Shown: positions 52,962-63,200 of the stretch, piece after piece
How positions within the stretch are numbered: the first letter of the stretch is position 1
Layout of the letters: the number at the start of each line of letters is the position of its first letter
Assembly (NCBI GenBank): GCA_001803045.1
Contig: MHAR01000014.1
Location: 1-64,000, forward strand
Source of the DNA: Ignavibacteria bacterium RIFOXYB12_FULL_35_14
GTDB lineage: Bacteria > Bacteroidota > Ignavibacteria > Ignavibacteriales > Ignavibacteriaceae
Direction: 5' to 3'
DNA: 64,000 bases
The notes under the pieces: model-generated
Seen by the model: the letters and a program-made list of their open reading frames with translations, nothing else
The model's database searches: none
Told to the model about the DNA's origin: nothing
Made by a program: the position numbers and the translations under genes

Positions 52962-53294
52962 ATGAATCCAAAGAAAATTGACTTATCCCAAATTATTAAT
53001 GCCATATTAAGAGAAGTTGATGCTGAAAAGGTTATCTTATTTGGTTCACGTGCTAGGGGAGACAACAAACCTACCTCTGATCTTGATCTTTTAGTAATTG
53101 AGAAAGGAAAGTTTAGCAAAGAAAGAAGCCGTTGGAATGAAACTAAAAAAATAAGAATGGCTTTAAAGGATTATAAAATTTCCAAAGACATTTTGGTTTT
53201 TACCGAGGAGGAAGTAAACTATTGGAAAGATTCAATTAATCATATTATTCCTACCTGCTTAGAAGAGGGGAAAGTGCTTTATGAAAGATCCTAA
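52962..53294 (+). CDS. MNT-type nucleotidyltransferase (antitoxin of HEPN/MNT pair)
   Basis: 110 residues. The minimal nucleotidyltransferase motif VILFGSRARGDNKPTSDLDLLV gives GS-x10-D-x-D. It overlaps the HEPN gene by 14 nt. In characterised HEPN/MNT pairs, this partner inactivates the HEPN toxin by adding nucleotides (oligo-AMPylation) to it. Confidence 0.88.
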   Translation: MNPKKIDLSQIINAILREVDAEKVILFGSRARGDNKPTSDLDLLVIEKGKFSKERSRWNETKKIRMALKDYKISKDILVFTEEEVNYWKDSINHIIPTCLEEGKVLYERS

Positions 53295-53670
53295 GAACGC
53301 TAAGAAAATGTTTAAGCTAGCAGCTAAGGATTTCAAAGCTCTTCAAAACATGGCAGATGAAGCTTTGTTTGATGTTGAGATATTTGGGTTTCATGCACAG
53401 CAAACAGTTGAAAAATTACTTAAAGCATGGCTAAGCAGCTTAGGCGTCAAATATGAAAGAACGCATGATCTTCAAAATTTATTTTCACTATTGAGAGATA
53501 ATAATCAGATTGTGCCTGCTAGTTTTGAAGAACTAGATTATCTTACTGACTTTGCGGTGAGTTTTAGATACGATTCTTTTGAATCCTTTGATGCGAATAT
53601 TAATAGGAAAGAATTGATAGAAAAAATAAAGCAATTAATAAATCTTGTACAAAAGATTATCTCTGGCTGA
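53281..53670 (+). CDS. HEPN-domain protein (putative RNase toxin)
   Basis: 129 residues, all helical. AKKMFKLAAKDFKALQNMADEALFDVEIFGFHAQQTVEKLLKAWLSSLG, then the YERTHDLQNLFSLL segment, are the typical HEPN helices. I do not see an unambiguous R-x4-6-H nuclease motif; the Arg-Thr-His-Asp in helix 3 is the closest. Start overlaps the MNT gene, so the pair acts as toxin and antidote. Confidence 0.85.
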   Translation: MKDPKNAKKMFKLAAKDFKALQNMADEALFDVEIFGFHAQQTVEKLLKAWLSSLGVKYERTHDLQNLFSLLRDNNQIVPASFEELDYLTDFAVSFRYDSFESFDANINRKELIEKIKQLINLVQKIISG

Positions 53671-53772
53671 TAGTTTTTGTATTGGGAAAAAGTTACCCAT
53701 CAATTGATCTAAGTCTAAAAACAGCTAATGAATTAATTGAAGTATTAATCAAGTAAGAACTGGGGTAAATTT

Positions 53773-55908
53773 TTGAACATCCTCTCCATAGAAAAAGCGC
53801 GAACTGAACTATTAAATTTTCTTGAGAACTCAAGCTCAAGAAGAATGAAGCTGAAAAGAATATGCGAGTTCTTCAAACTTTTTCCTGAGAGAAATTCACC
53901 CAAGCTTACCGAGTCCTACCTATTAGAAATTCTTCCTCGATACATTGATTATCTTAAAACTTATTCAGCGTTTGGAATACAACCGAGCTTTACACAAAGT
54001 ATCATTGATGTGAATGAAAAACTGTTGAACTTAGTTGAATTAAATGGATTAAAAGAACAGCTAATGCAATTGAATGAACAAATGAAATTCAAACTCCAAA
54101 GGCTTCTTGAAATTTTAAACGGCGGTGAAATTCCTGAGACAGAACTCAAAATATTATTCCCGGTTATCGAAGAAGCAGAAGAAAATGATACGGAGTTTGT
54201 TTTAGGAGCAGTTGATTCATTAACGATAAAAATCAGTAAGGCAAAAGAAAAGAATAAATTCATTTTAATTCCTAGCCAGAGTGAAAAGGATGAGAAGCTT
54301 GAGCAGCAGATAGAAATTTCATGGCAGAAAGCTAAAGAGCATTGTAAAAAGTATGTAAGAAAAATCTCGACACATCACGAAGTAATAGTCAGCTTTGATG
54401 AGAACCTCGGAATTTATAAAGGTGAATCGGTTGGGACAGCAATGGTGATTGGATTCATTGAGGAACTGCTTAGATTTTATAACTCTCAGACAATACTAAA
54501 ACCTATTGATAGTGTAGCTTTTACCGGAGGGTTAAACGAGAATGGAGAAGTATGTCAAATCTCGAAAGAAATAGCTGAGAATAAAGTTGAGATAGCTTTT
54601 TATTCAAGTTGTTCAGTACTTACGGTTCCAAAGGAAGATGAATTATTTGCGATTGATAAGCTCGTGGAAATGAAAAAAGAATATCCGAATCGCAATCTGA
54701 AGATAGTAGGTGTAAAAACCGTTGATGAGATTTTACTCCGCAGAGATTTAGTTGATATTAAGAAACAAAAGCTTGTAGTGCGAAGCGGAAAATTTGTTAT
54801 AAAAAATTGGGCGGGAGTGGTATTTGCGATTTTACTTACTATGCTGCTCACATACTTCTTTGCATTGGATTTTGATGATAATCCGGTATCCCTTACAGCT
54901 GACTTGAATACTTTATACGTGAAGAATAAAAATGGTAAACTTTTGTGGACAAAAAATGGGGTGTTTCCCGAGGATGTAAGAATGAATAGCCATATCGTGT
55001 TCGGTACATGCCGCCCCATTGATATAAATAATGACGGTAAAAATGAAGTTTTATATAGAAGTAGTATCAAATCAACAAGCTTGAATATTCATGAGGGTTC
55101 AGAGATAATATGCTGCAGCCATAAAGGAGATATGCTCTGGACATATACATTCTCCGATACTGTCAGCTCTGAGAGAGAAAAATTGGAATCATTTTATGGA
55201 ATAAATCTCATCTTAGATACAATATTTACTAATAATCAGAAATGCTTATTTGCAAATGCGACAAATGTTAACTCCTTTAGTTCGGCAATTTTTAGATTAG
55301 ATCTTCAAACAGGAAAAAGACTGCCTGGAACTCTTTGGTGTTCGGGTTTTACTGTTGATGGATTAATTAAAGATGTTGATAATGATGGCAAACGAGATAT
55401 TCTTGCAGTTGGTGTTGACAATGGATTTGAGGATATCGTAATATTTGTTTTTGATATTGACACGTTAACATCTGTTCGTCCATCCACAAAAGAATATTCG
55501 ATTAAAGGTTTTCCTGCAGCAAAGCTTAAAACCTATATCAGGTTAGCAAAGACAGATTATGATAATTATTTAGGAATACGTATGTCTAGTATTGAACTTG
55601 GGAGTTTCTATGATGATATGAGCGAAAGCAAATATGTATTTAAGACAACATCATCTGATCCTAAAAAACCGGCTCATCTTTGGATAAAGATTGATTATAA
55701 TCTAAAGGATTTCGATGTGATAGTTGATAACCAATATCGGGTAATTAGCGATACTCTTGTAGCTCATGGGAAACTTAATCTGCCATACACAGACACAAAA
55801 GAATATGTTGACATCTACAAAAGCAAAATCCTTTATTGGCATGTCTCGGCAAGTCAAGGACTTGACGGAAAAAATGGAAAGTGGGTTAAGAGGGAGGAGT
55901 TGGAATGA
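53773..55908 (+). CDS. Membrane-anchored Lon-like (S16) protease with VCBS/FG-GAP-like outer domain
   Basis: 711 residues, TTG start after GGGGTAA. The N-terminal 150 residues are helical. Residues about 150-325 match a Lon proteolytic domain: GESVGTAM carries Ser219 in the GPSAG position, and AFTGGLNENGEVCQI...ENK places Lys271 where Lon has its catalytic Lys (the loop is longer than in Lon). One membrane helix follows (about 346-366). The outer part has Ca-loop-like DINNDGKNEVLY and DVDNDGKRDILAV repeats. No AAA+ domain. A trans-envelope protease triggered by an outer sensor is a reasonable guess. It sits 102 nt behind the HEPN/MNT pair. Confidence 0.65.
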   Translation: MNILSIEKARTELLNFLENSSSRRMKLKRICEFFKLFPERNSPKLTESYLLEILPRYIDYLKTYSAFGIQPSFTQSIIDVNEKLLNLVELNGLKEQLMQLNEQMKFKLQRLLEILNGGEIPETELKILFPVIEEAEENDTEFVLGAVDSLTIKISKAKEKNKFILIPSQSEKDEKLEQQIEISWQKAKEHCKKYVRKISTHHEVIVSFDENLGIYKGESVGTAMVIGFIEELLRFYNSQTILKPIDSVAFTGGLNENGEVCQISKEIAENKVEIAFYSSCSVLTVPKEDELFAIDKLVEMKKEYPNRNLKIVGVKTVDEILLRRDLVDIKKQKLVVRSGKFVIKNWAGVVFAILLTMLLTYFFALDFDDNPVSLTADLNTLYVKNKNGKLLWTKNGVFPEDVRMNSHIVFGTCRPIDINNDGKNEVLYRSSIKSTSLNIHEGSEIICCSHKGDMLWTYTFSDTVSSEREKLESFYGINLILDTIFTNNQKCLFANATNVNSFSSAIFRLDLQTGKRLPGTLWCSGFTVDGLIKDVDNDGKRDILAVGVDNGFEDIVIFVFDIDTLTSVRPSTKEYSIKGFPAAKLKTYIRLAKTDYDNYLGIRMSSIELGSFYDDMSESKYVFKTTSSDPKKPAHLWIKIDYNLKDFDVIVDNQYRVISDTLVAHGKLNLPYTDTKEYVDIYKSKILYWHVSASQGLDGKNGKWVKREELE

Positions 55909-55988
55909 AAATAGCTCTCGTTCAGACTGAATATCCTAAAGACTACTCTTCAGAAACCACATGCTCAACAAACCGATTAGGTTGCTGA
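55905..55988 (+). pseudogene. Possible 5' fragment of a lost gene
   Basis: An ATG overlapping the preceding stop (ATGA) opens [20 protein letters not shown]..., which looks like a natural gene start, but the frame closes after about 27 codons, inside the 3' end of the oppositely oriented transferase pseudogene. It may be the stub of a gene cut off by rearrangement, or chance. Confidence 0.25.
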
Positions 55989-57067
55989 TTCTTGAAAATA
56001 GTAAAAACTAAGATGATGCTGGATAATTTTAACAACAGTTCCTTAGAAAAAATGTTTTGATAAATTTTCTTGTAATTCAATAGTAACTTTCTGATAAATA
56101 GTAGTATGAACGCAAGCAATGTGAAAAGAACAAGTCCGACAAGTTTATAATCTAAATAATAAAGTATTGATGCTGCAGCAAATAATATTGAAAAACAATG
56201 AAGAATAAATACAACCGCTTCGTGTCTAATATCAGCCTCTAAAATAATATGGTGTAGGTGTGAACGGTCAGCAAGAAAAGGATTTCGAGCTTGAAGTAAT
56301 CTAACTACCATGACTCTCAACGTATCGATAATTGGGACAGCAAGAAGGATTATAGAGAAAGTTAAATCTATATTTTGAGAGATTACATTCTTTGATGCAA
56401 TCAAAACAGAAGTGACTAAAAAGAAGCCTATTGTCAGTGATCCACTATCTCCTAAAAATATTCTTGCCGGAAAAGCATTAAATTTTAAAAAACCAAGCAG
56501 CGATCCGATTAAACCTGTGGAAAGAATTAAAAGTAGTTCATTATTTATAGACCAACCAATTGAAAAATTTATCAGAGTTACCAGTATAGAAAGTCATGTA
56601 ACAAGTCCATCTAAGCCATCATACAAATTAATTGCATTTATTATTCCGATAATGAAAAATAGAAGAACAAGCTGATCTAAAGGAGAGGGCAGTTTAACAC
56701 CAAAAAGAACTATCGTGTTGTAGTTCGGCACTAAATAAACCATCAAGAAAGCAGCAGAGATTAGCTGCATTATAAATTTCTTCTTGATAGTAACTCCCTC
56801 AAAATCATCGAGTATACCAATCAATAAAAGCAATGCTGAACCTATAATAAGAAATCTTATCTCGCTTAAATTATGGTAAAAGCCAATAACACATAAAATA
56901 GTGACTGTGTAAATAACTGCCCCGCCCATCCTTGGTATAGCCGTGCTGTTTATTCTTCTGCCTCCAGGTGAATCAAGTATTTTATGCTCTTTAAGAAACT
57001 CAATGAAAAATGGAATAAAATAGATGGTAAATAAGAAGGTTAGATAAAATGTTATTATTAAATGCAT
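55943..57067 (-). pseudogene. WecA/MraY-type glycosyl-1-phosphate transferase with in-frame TGA
   Basis: If read through, 374 residues and about ten membrane helices. [66 protein letters not shown] and [13 protein letters not shown] are the conserved motifs of polyprenyl-phosphate HexNAc-1-P transferases (O-antigen, teichoic acid or exopolysaccharide initiation). A single TGA at 56596-56594 interrupts the frame right after DGLDGLVT, at a place where relatives usually have Gly (GGA to TGA is one substitution). No other stop or shift is found, so decay is recent, or it is a sequence error. TGA is a normal stop elsewhere here. Confidence 0.85.
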
Positions 57068-57212
57068 GTATTAAATCTGTTTGCTATACTGCAGTTATTA
57101 ACTGCGAATTTTAAATATCATTACTAGAAATTTTATTCTACTTAAACCAAGCTTTCACCTGCCATGTAATATTCATTAGATAATTTCCATGATTCATAAT
57201 TTAATCGACATC

Positions 57213-57248
57213 TAACTTTAGCGGGCGGAGAGGCACCCGCCAAAGTTA
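57213..57248 (-). terminator. Hairpin downstream of the giant T9SS gene
   Basis: TAACTTTAGCGGG (57213-57225) pairs with CCCGCCAAAGTTA (57236-57248), one mismatch, short loop. It starts 20 nt after the stop codon on the minus strand. No T-run follows, so it could be a stabilising hairpin or a repeat. Confidence 0.5.
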
Positions 57249-57267
57249 AAATAACAAGGTGATTATG

Positions 57268-60200
57268 CTACTTGAGCAGCATCATTTTCTTTATTGAGGT
57301 GTAATCGCCTGCCTGAAGTTTGAATAGATAAATTCCAGTTGAAAGTTTTTCTCCACTAAATTCAACCTCAAAATTGCCAATTGGCTTTTCCTCATTTACT
57401 AAAGTACCAACTTCATTTCCAATTAAATCATAAATCTTGATAGTCACCTTACTGGCTTTTGGCAAGCTATACCTAATTGTCGTTGTTGGATTGAATGGAT
57501 TAGGATAGTTCTGGTAAAGTGTATACTCAGTCGGTATTACCTCAACTTCAACAACATCTGAGTAACTAAATTTTCCATCAGCATCAATTTGTTTTAGTCT
57601 GTACTGGAATTTAGTACCACCAATTAACTTATTATCTGTGAAATTATAAATCTTCGGTGAGTTGCTATTTCCGTTACCTTGAACAAATCCAATCTTCTTC
57701 CAACCCTGGATGGGCGTAGTTGAAGACGAAGCCCTCTCGATCTCAAAGCCATAATTATTTACTTCTGTCGCTGTTCCCCAGTTTAAATTTACTTTGTCAC
57801 TGTTTACATTTGCTGTAAATGAGGTTAGCTCAACTGGCAGGGGCGAAGTTACTGTAAAGGGATTACTAATAGTTCCCAATGCAGATTGATCTGCAAATGT
57901 GACAGGATAATTAGGATAATCAGGATTCTCATCAACTTGATCTAAACCTGCATGATATACTTTTAAGGTAACCTCTTCACCCGAACTTTGATTTGATGTG
58001 ACAGTTAAAAAGAATAAATTAGAAAATGGTGGAGTGCCAAGCGGACTTGCAATACCCCTGCATTCAGTACCTACGAAAGCTCCTATTATGTCGTTTGAGC
58101 TAGTTGAAACTTGACCATCCCATACAATCTCACCAATTATTGACATATTATACTGTTGGTTTTGAACTGGAGTCCAACTTGGAGGACTTTGAATTTCTGC
58201 CAGTTTTTTAGTTTGGTTCATTAACAAAGTATTGTTTGAGGGATATGTTAACGTACTGCTGTTTGTTACTTTAATCTTATATCCTTTTGCAGGTTCCATG
58301 TTTGCAAGTGAACCTATCCATTGGTTCCCCGCAGCATAGTAGACGGCAAAGTTTGTTTGTCCAATCAATCTATCGTTATCAGATGGACCTGGCGACATGT
58401 TTAGTAAGGATGAATTAATTGGATTAGATGATGATGGCAAATATCCCAACCAAGTATATCCTGCGCCAAGACTAATTGGATTAGTCTGAGGATCAACAGG
58501 TAATCCCTTCAGATTAAATGTTTGCCCATTTGTAAGCTTCATTATATACATTTTTTTAGGATCAATAGTTGTTAAACTTCCAATCCATTGACTCCCAGCT
58601 GCATAGTATACCGCAAAGTTTGTTTGCCCAATGATTCTGTCATTATCAACTGGATTTAAACCATTGAAAATAGTATTAACATTCCAATTACCTGGGTTTG
58701 CATTAACTGAAAACCATGTGTATCCAGTTCCAAAATTATATGCAACTTCAACTGCGCCGGCACGAAAAGCAAATGGATTATTAATCGTTCCGACTTCTCC
58801 CTGGCTTTGAAATGCCATAGTTTCAAGTATTAAGGATTCCTCACAATTATCAGATTTCCAAGCCTTGAAGATTATATCCTCGCCAGATTGAACATTGCTG
58901 CTTACGGTTAAAAATATTTTACCATTAAGAGAAGCGTTCGGTGATGCAACTCCCCGGCATTCATTTCCGACAAATGCGCCAACGATATCTTGTTCGTTCA
59001 ATGATAACTGATCATCAAAGTACAATTCGGCGATTATGTTCATGTTGTACTGTTGGTTCTGTACAGGTGACCAACCAGGCTCACAAATTTCTGAATGCAA
59101 AATCGTTCCCCATTCACCAACCGCCCAAACTTCACCGTATGAAAGCGCTTTGATTCCAAAGAGCAAGTTGGCACTTCCTGTTTCCTCTTCCGTCCATGTC
59201 GTTCCTCCGTTTTGTGTTCTAATTATAGAGAAACCCGCGGCTAAAGCATTATTGGCATCTATCATTGAGACTACTGGGAAATTATTAGGATGGTTTAATG
59301 TTGTCCATGTATTACCTCCGTCTGTTGTCTTATAAATGAGGAAAGTATTCATCGAAGCTATCATCCCGTTATTCATATCTGCAAAAGCAATTCCCGCCCA
59401 CCAACTACAACACCAATTACCTAATAGTTGACTAGCCCAATTTAATCCGCCATCCGTAGATTTTATTACCTGACCATCTGAGCTTACTGCAAAGATCGTA
59501 TTTGCATCCAGCATATGGACAGTTAATAAACTTGTAGAAATGGGATCAGTAAGCAAAGCCCAGCTTATACCGCCATCTGTAGTTTTGTAAATTTCTCCAT
59601 TCGCATTTACAACAATACCATTATTAACATCGGCAAATGAAATACCGTTGAGCCAGTAATTGCCAACTTGCTGTTGCGACCAAGTACTCCCTCCATCTTC
59701 ACTAATTAGCATTGAGTTTCCAGCTGCCACTATTTTATTAACGTTAATAACCTCCACACAATTTGCATCGAATCCTATTTGTGGACATACATTTGTCCAG
59801 GTTGTGCCTCCGTCAGTGGTTTTTAAGATGGTATTTCCATATCCAGCAACGAAACCATTATTTTGATCAATGAAATCAACTCCTCTTAGTGAATTTGTTG
59901 TATTACTGTTTTGATGTACCCAGTTTACCGGTTCACTTGGAGTTGAGAATGTATGATCATCGCCTGTAGTTGTGCCAGCTGAGTTTTGGGCTACAGCGCG
60001 GTAATGATAGAAAGTATTAGCTTGCAGTCCTGAAAGCTTATCTGAAGTAAAGTACCATTCATTTAAGCTATTTACGTTTGTAACTGCCACGAAGCTGTTT
60101 CCATAGCTTGAAGTTAATCCATACTCAATAGTTACGCTAGTGTTTAGCCCATTTGGATAAATCTGTCCCGAAAATCTTGTTGAGTTGTAGTTTACATCGG

Positions 60201-63200
60201 TTGCGTAGATATACCCAATGAGCGGTGCAGAAGGAATAAAATATGCAATCGTTAATCTATAATCGCCGCTTAACGCAAGCGGGGCATTTACTTCTTGTGT
60301 CCCCTTGTTTAATTTTTTAAGTCGATTTTTGTCATCAACTTGTCCATCGCCTTTTACAGCTATGTTGGGATAACTTCCCCAGTTATTCCAATTCGTATAC
60401 CTTATATAGTAAACCCCGCTATTTGGCAGTTCATATACAATTCTCTGTTTTGTTGGAGTGTTCATGAAATAACTGTTGTTGTATAATTGATTTCCATTCT
60501 GATCAAACAGCATTATCAATCCATACAAACCAGATCCGTTTCTTTCCTCTCCGTATATCTGTACTACATCACCAGCTGAGCCAGTGAACTTAAAGTAATC
60601 AATGTCATTCTGGGGACTTATAGTTCCATATATTTCATCAATTATCCCAACGTTCATAGCATCATTGGCAGTATTGTTTGGCTCTACTTCGGCTGTTACA
60701 CCGGCTGCTTTAATCTCAAATACTCCGTTGCTTTCATCACCAACTCCATTTCCAGTTTTTGTTATCTTCACTTTGCATTGAGTTGAAACAGCATTCGGGA
60801 TTGTCCATGTATATTTCCCGCTGCTTGCTGGTTGATTGGTTACTATGTTAGTCCAGTTAGTCCCGTTATCAGTGCTGTAAGCTAAATCTATATTATCAAC
60901 ACCGCTGTTATTCCATTTAATATCGTAACTTGATCCAACTTTCCATATCTCGCCACCGTTGGGGGAGTTTAATGAGAGGTAATCTACACTCCTTAATATT
61001 GTTGCATAATCTCCAACTATAGTTCCTTTGACGTTATAAAATATATCGAATAGCCATTGAGTAGTTCCACTATTTATTTGTGTCCAGCTATTTCCGCCGT
61101 TCACTGTTTTTAATATTATGCCTCCACTTCCAACTGCAGTACCATTATTTGCATCTGTGAAAAATACTCCGTATAGATTATACCAATTCCCTAAATTCTC
61201 AGCATTCCAAGTTGCTCCACCATCAGTAGTATGATATGCTTCATCTCCATTACCAACAGCACATCCGTTATTCGCGTCTGAAAAATGTAAGGCATATAAA
61301 GATCTCCCAGATGGTAGTGTTTGCATACTCCAATTTGAACCTCCATCTGTAGTGTTTAGTATTACTCCGTTGTAACCTACAATTGTTCCTTTATTTGCAT
61401 CCGAAAAATACACGCCTCTGAGATGTTCTGTTGTTGGGCTGTTACCTAAAACATTCCAACTTGCACCAGCATCTGTAGTTTTTAATATTGTTCCGTTATA
61501 TCCAACGGCATAACCTACGTTTGCATCTCCAAAACAATTTTTCAGTAGGAAGTTATTTGTTATTACCCCTTCTTGGCTGCTCCACGTTGTTCCACCATCT
61601 GTTGTTCTAGCTATTGTTCCATTCCATCCTACTGCAATTCCGATATTTGTTGTTGCGAAGCAAATATCACGCAATGAACTACCAACACTTATTTCTTGAT
61701 GAGTCCAATTTGTTCCAGCATTTGTTGTTTTTAAGATAAATCTATCTCCAACCGCATACCCATTATTCTCATCTATAAAATAAACACCTCGTAGTGAAAT
61801 GTTTTCATTAGTTAATCCGCTTTCTTGAAATACCCAACCCTCCGGTTCTGCTGGCGTAGTGAATGTTTGATCAACACTACTTTCTATTCCCTCACTATTT
61901 ACTGCTACCATATGAAAGTGGTACAAACTATTTGGTTGTAAACCAGTTGCCTTTACCGGGTTAGCACTAACCTCATAATATCCATCATATAATGCTGGAT
62001 TGGGTAATATTGTGTTTCCATAGCTAGTTGTTACTCCATATTCGTAGGCTACTTGTGTTGGTATACCATTAGGATATAAAGAGCCTCTGAACACAACCGA
62101 ATTGTATGTTATTGGATTTGTATAGGTATTAATTATAATGGGTTCAGAAGGAGTAAAATATCCAATCGTTAATCTGTAATCACCACTATATGCTAAAGGA
62201 GCATTTGCTTGTTGTGTCGATTCGGCTGCTTCTGATACTTTCTCCGTTTCATTGTCAGTATCTTTATCTTTTATTGCAATGTTGGGATAACCACCCCAAT
62301 TATTCTGATTTGTGTATCTGACATAATATATCCCGCTGTTAGGTAGTTGATATACGATTCTCTGCTTCGTTGGTGTATTGTTAAAATAAGTGTTGGAGGA
62401 TAATTGATTTCCATTCTGATCAAACAGCATAATCAATCCATATAAATCTGAACTGTTTCTTGCTTCGCCATATATCTGTACAACATCACCAGCCATTGCC
62501 GTGAACTTAAAATAGTCTACATCATTCTCGGGACTTATGGTTCCTTCTATTTCATCTATTATTCCTACATTCATTGCAATATCTGCTGTGTTGTTGGGTT
62601 CAACTTCCGCCGTTACTCCCGCTGCCTTTATCTCAAATAATCCGTTACTCTCATCTCCAACACCATTACCAGCCTTTGATATCTTTACTTTGCATTGGGA
62701 TGAAACTGCATTCGGGATTGTCCATATATATTTACCACTGCTTGCTGGTTGGCTACTTGCTATTGGGTTCCAAAAGCTTCCGTTATCTGTGCTGTATGTT
62801 AAATCAATATTATCAATATCATTGCTATTCCATTTAATATCGTGATTCTGTCCCACTTTCCATATCTCGCCGCCATTGGGTGAAAGCAAGGATAGAATAC
62901 CAGTGTACGCAAGCTGCAAATTATCTATCAAAAATGTGCCTATGGCTGTTGGGGAATTTACAGGTCCACCCGCAGTTGAGCATACTATGGCAACTTCAAA
63001 ACCTTTAATCTTATCTAACTGAAGTATTCCATCGCCGTTAATAAACTGAGGTGCAAATCCCAAATCAGAATTATCTGTTTGTTGTAGGGGCATTGAAACC
63101 TCTATCCAATTTCCAGATAAGTCTGAAAGATTAATGGAAGTCCGATGCAACCACAAATCTCGCTGACCAGACTCATTATATTCCGCAAGTTTAAATTCGA

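Noticed and set aside
56594-56596. TGA read as Gly (alternative genetic code) or selenocysteine
   Set aside because: TGA ends many intact genes in the window (for example livH, abiEii, DUF5131), and no SECIS-like context or selenoprotein family fits a WecA-type transferase.
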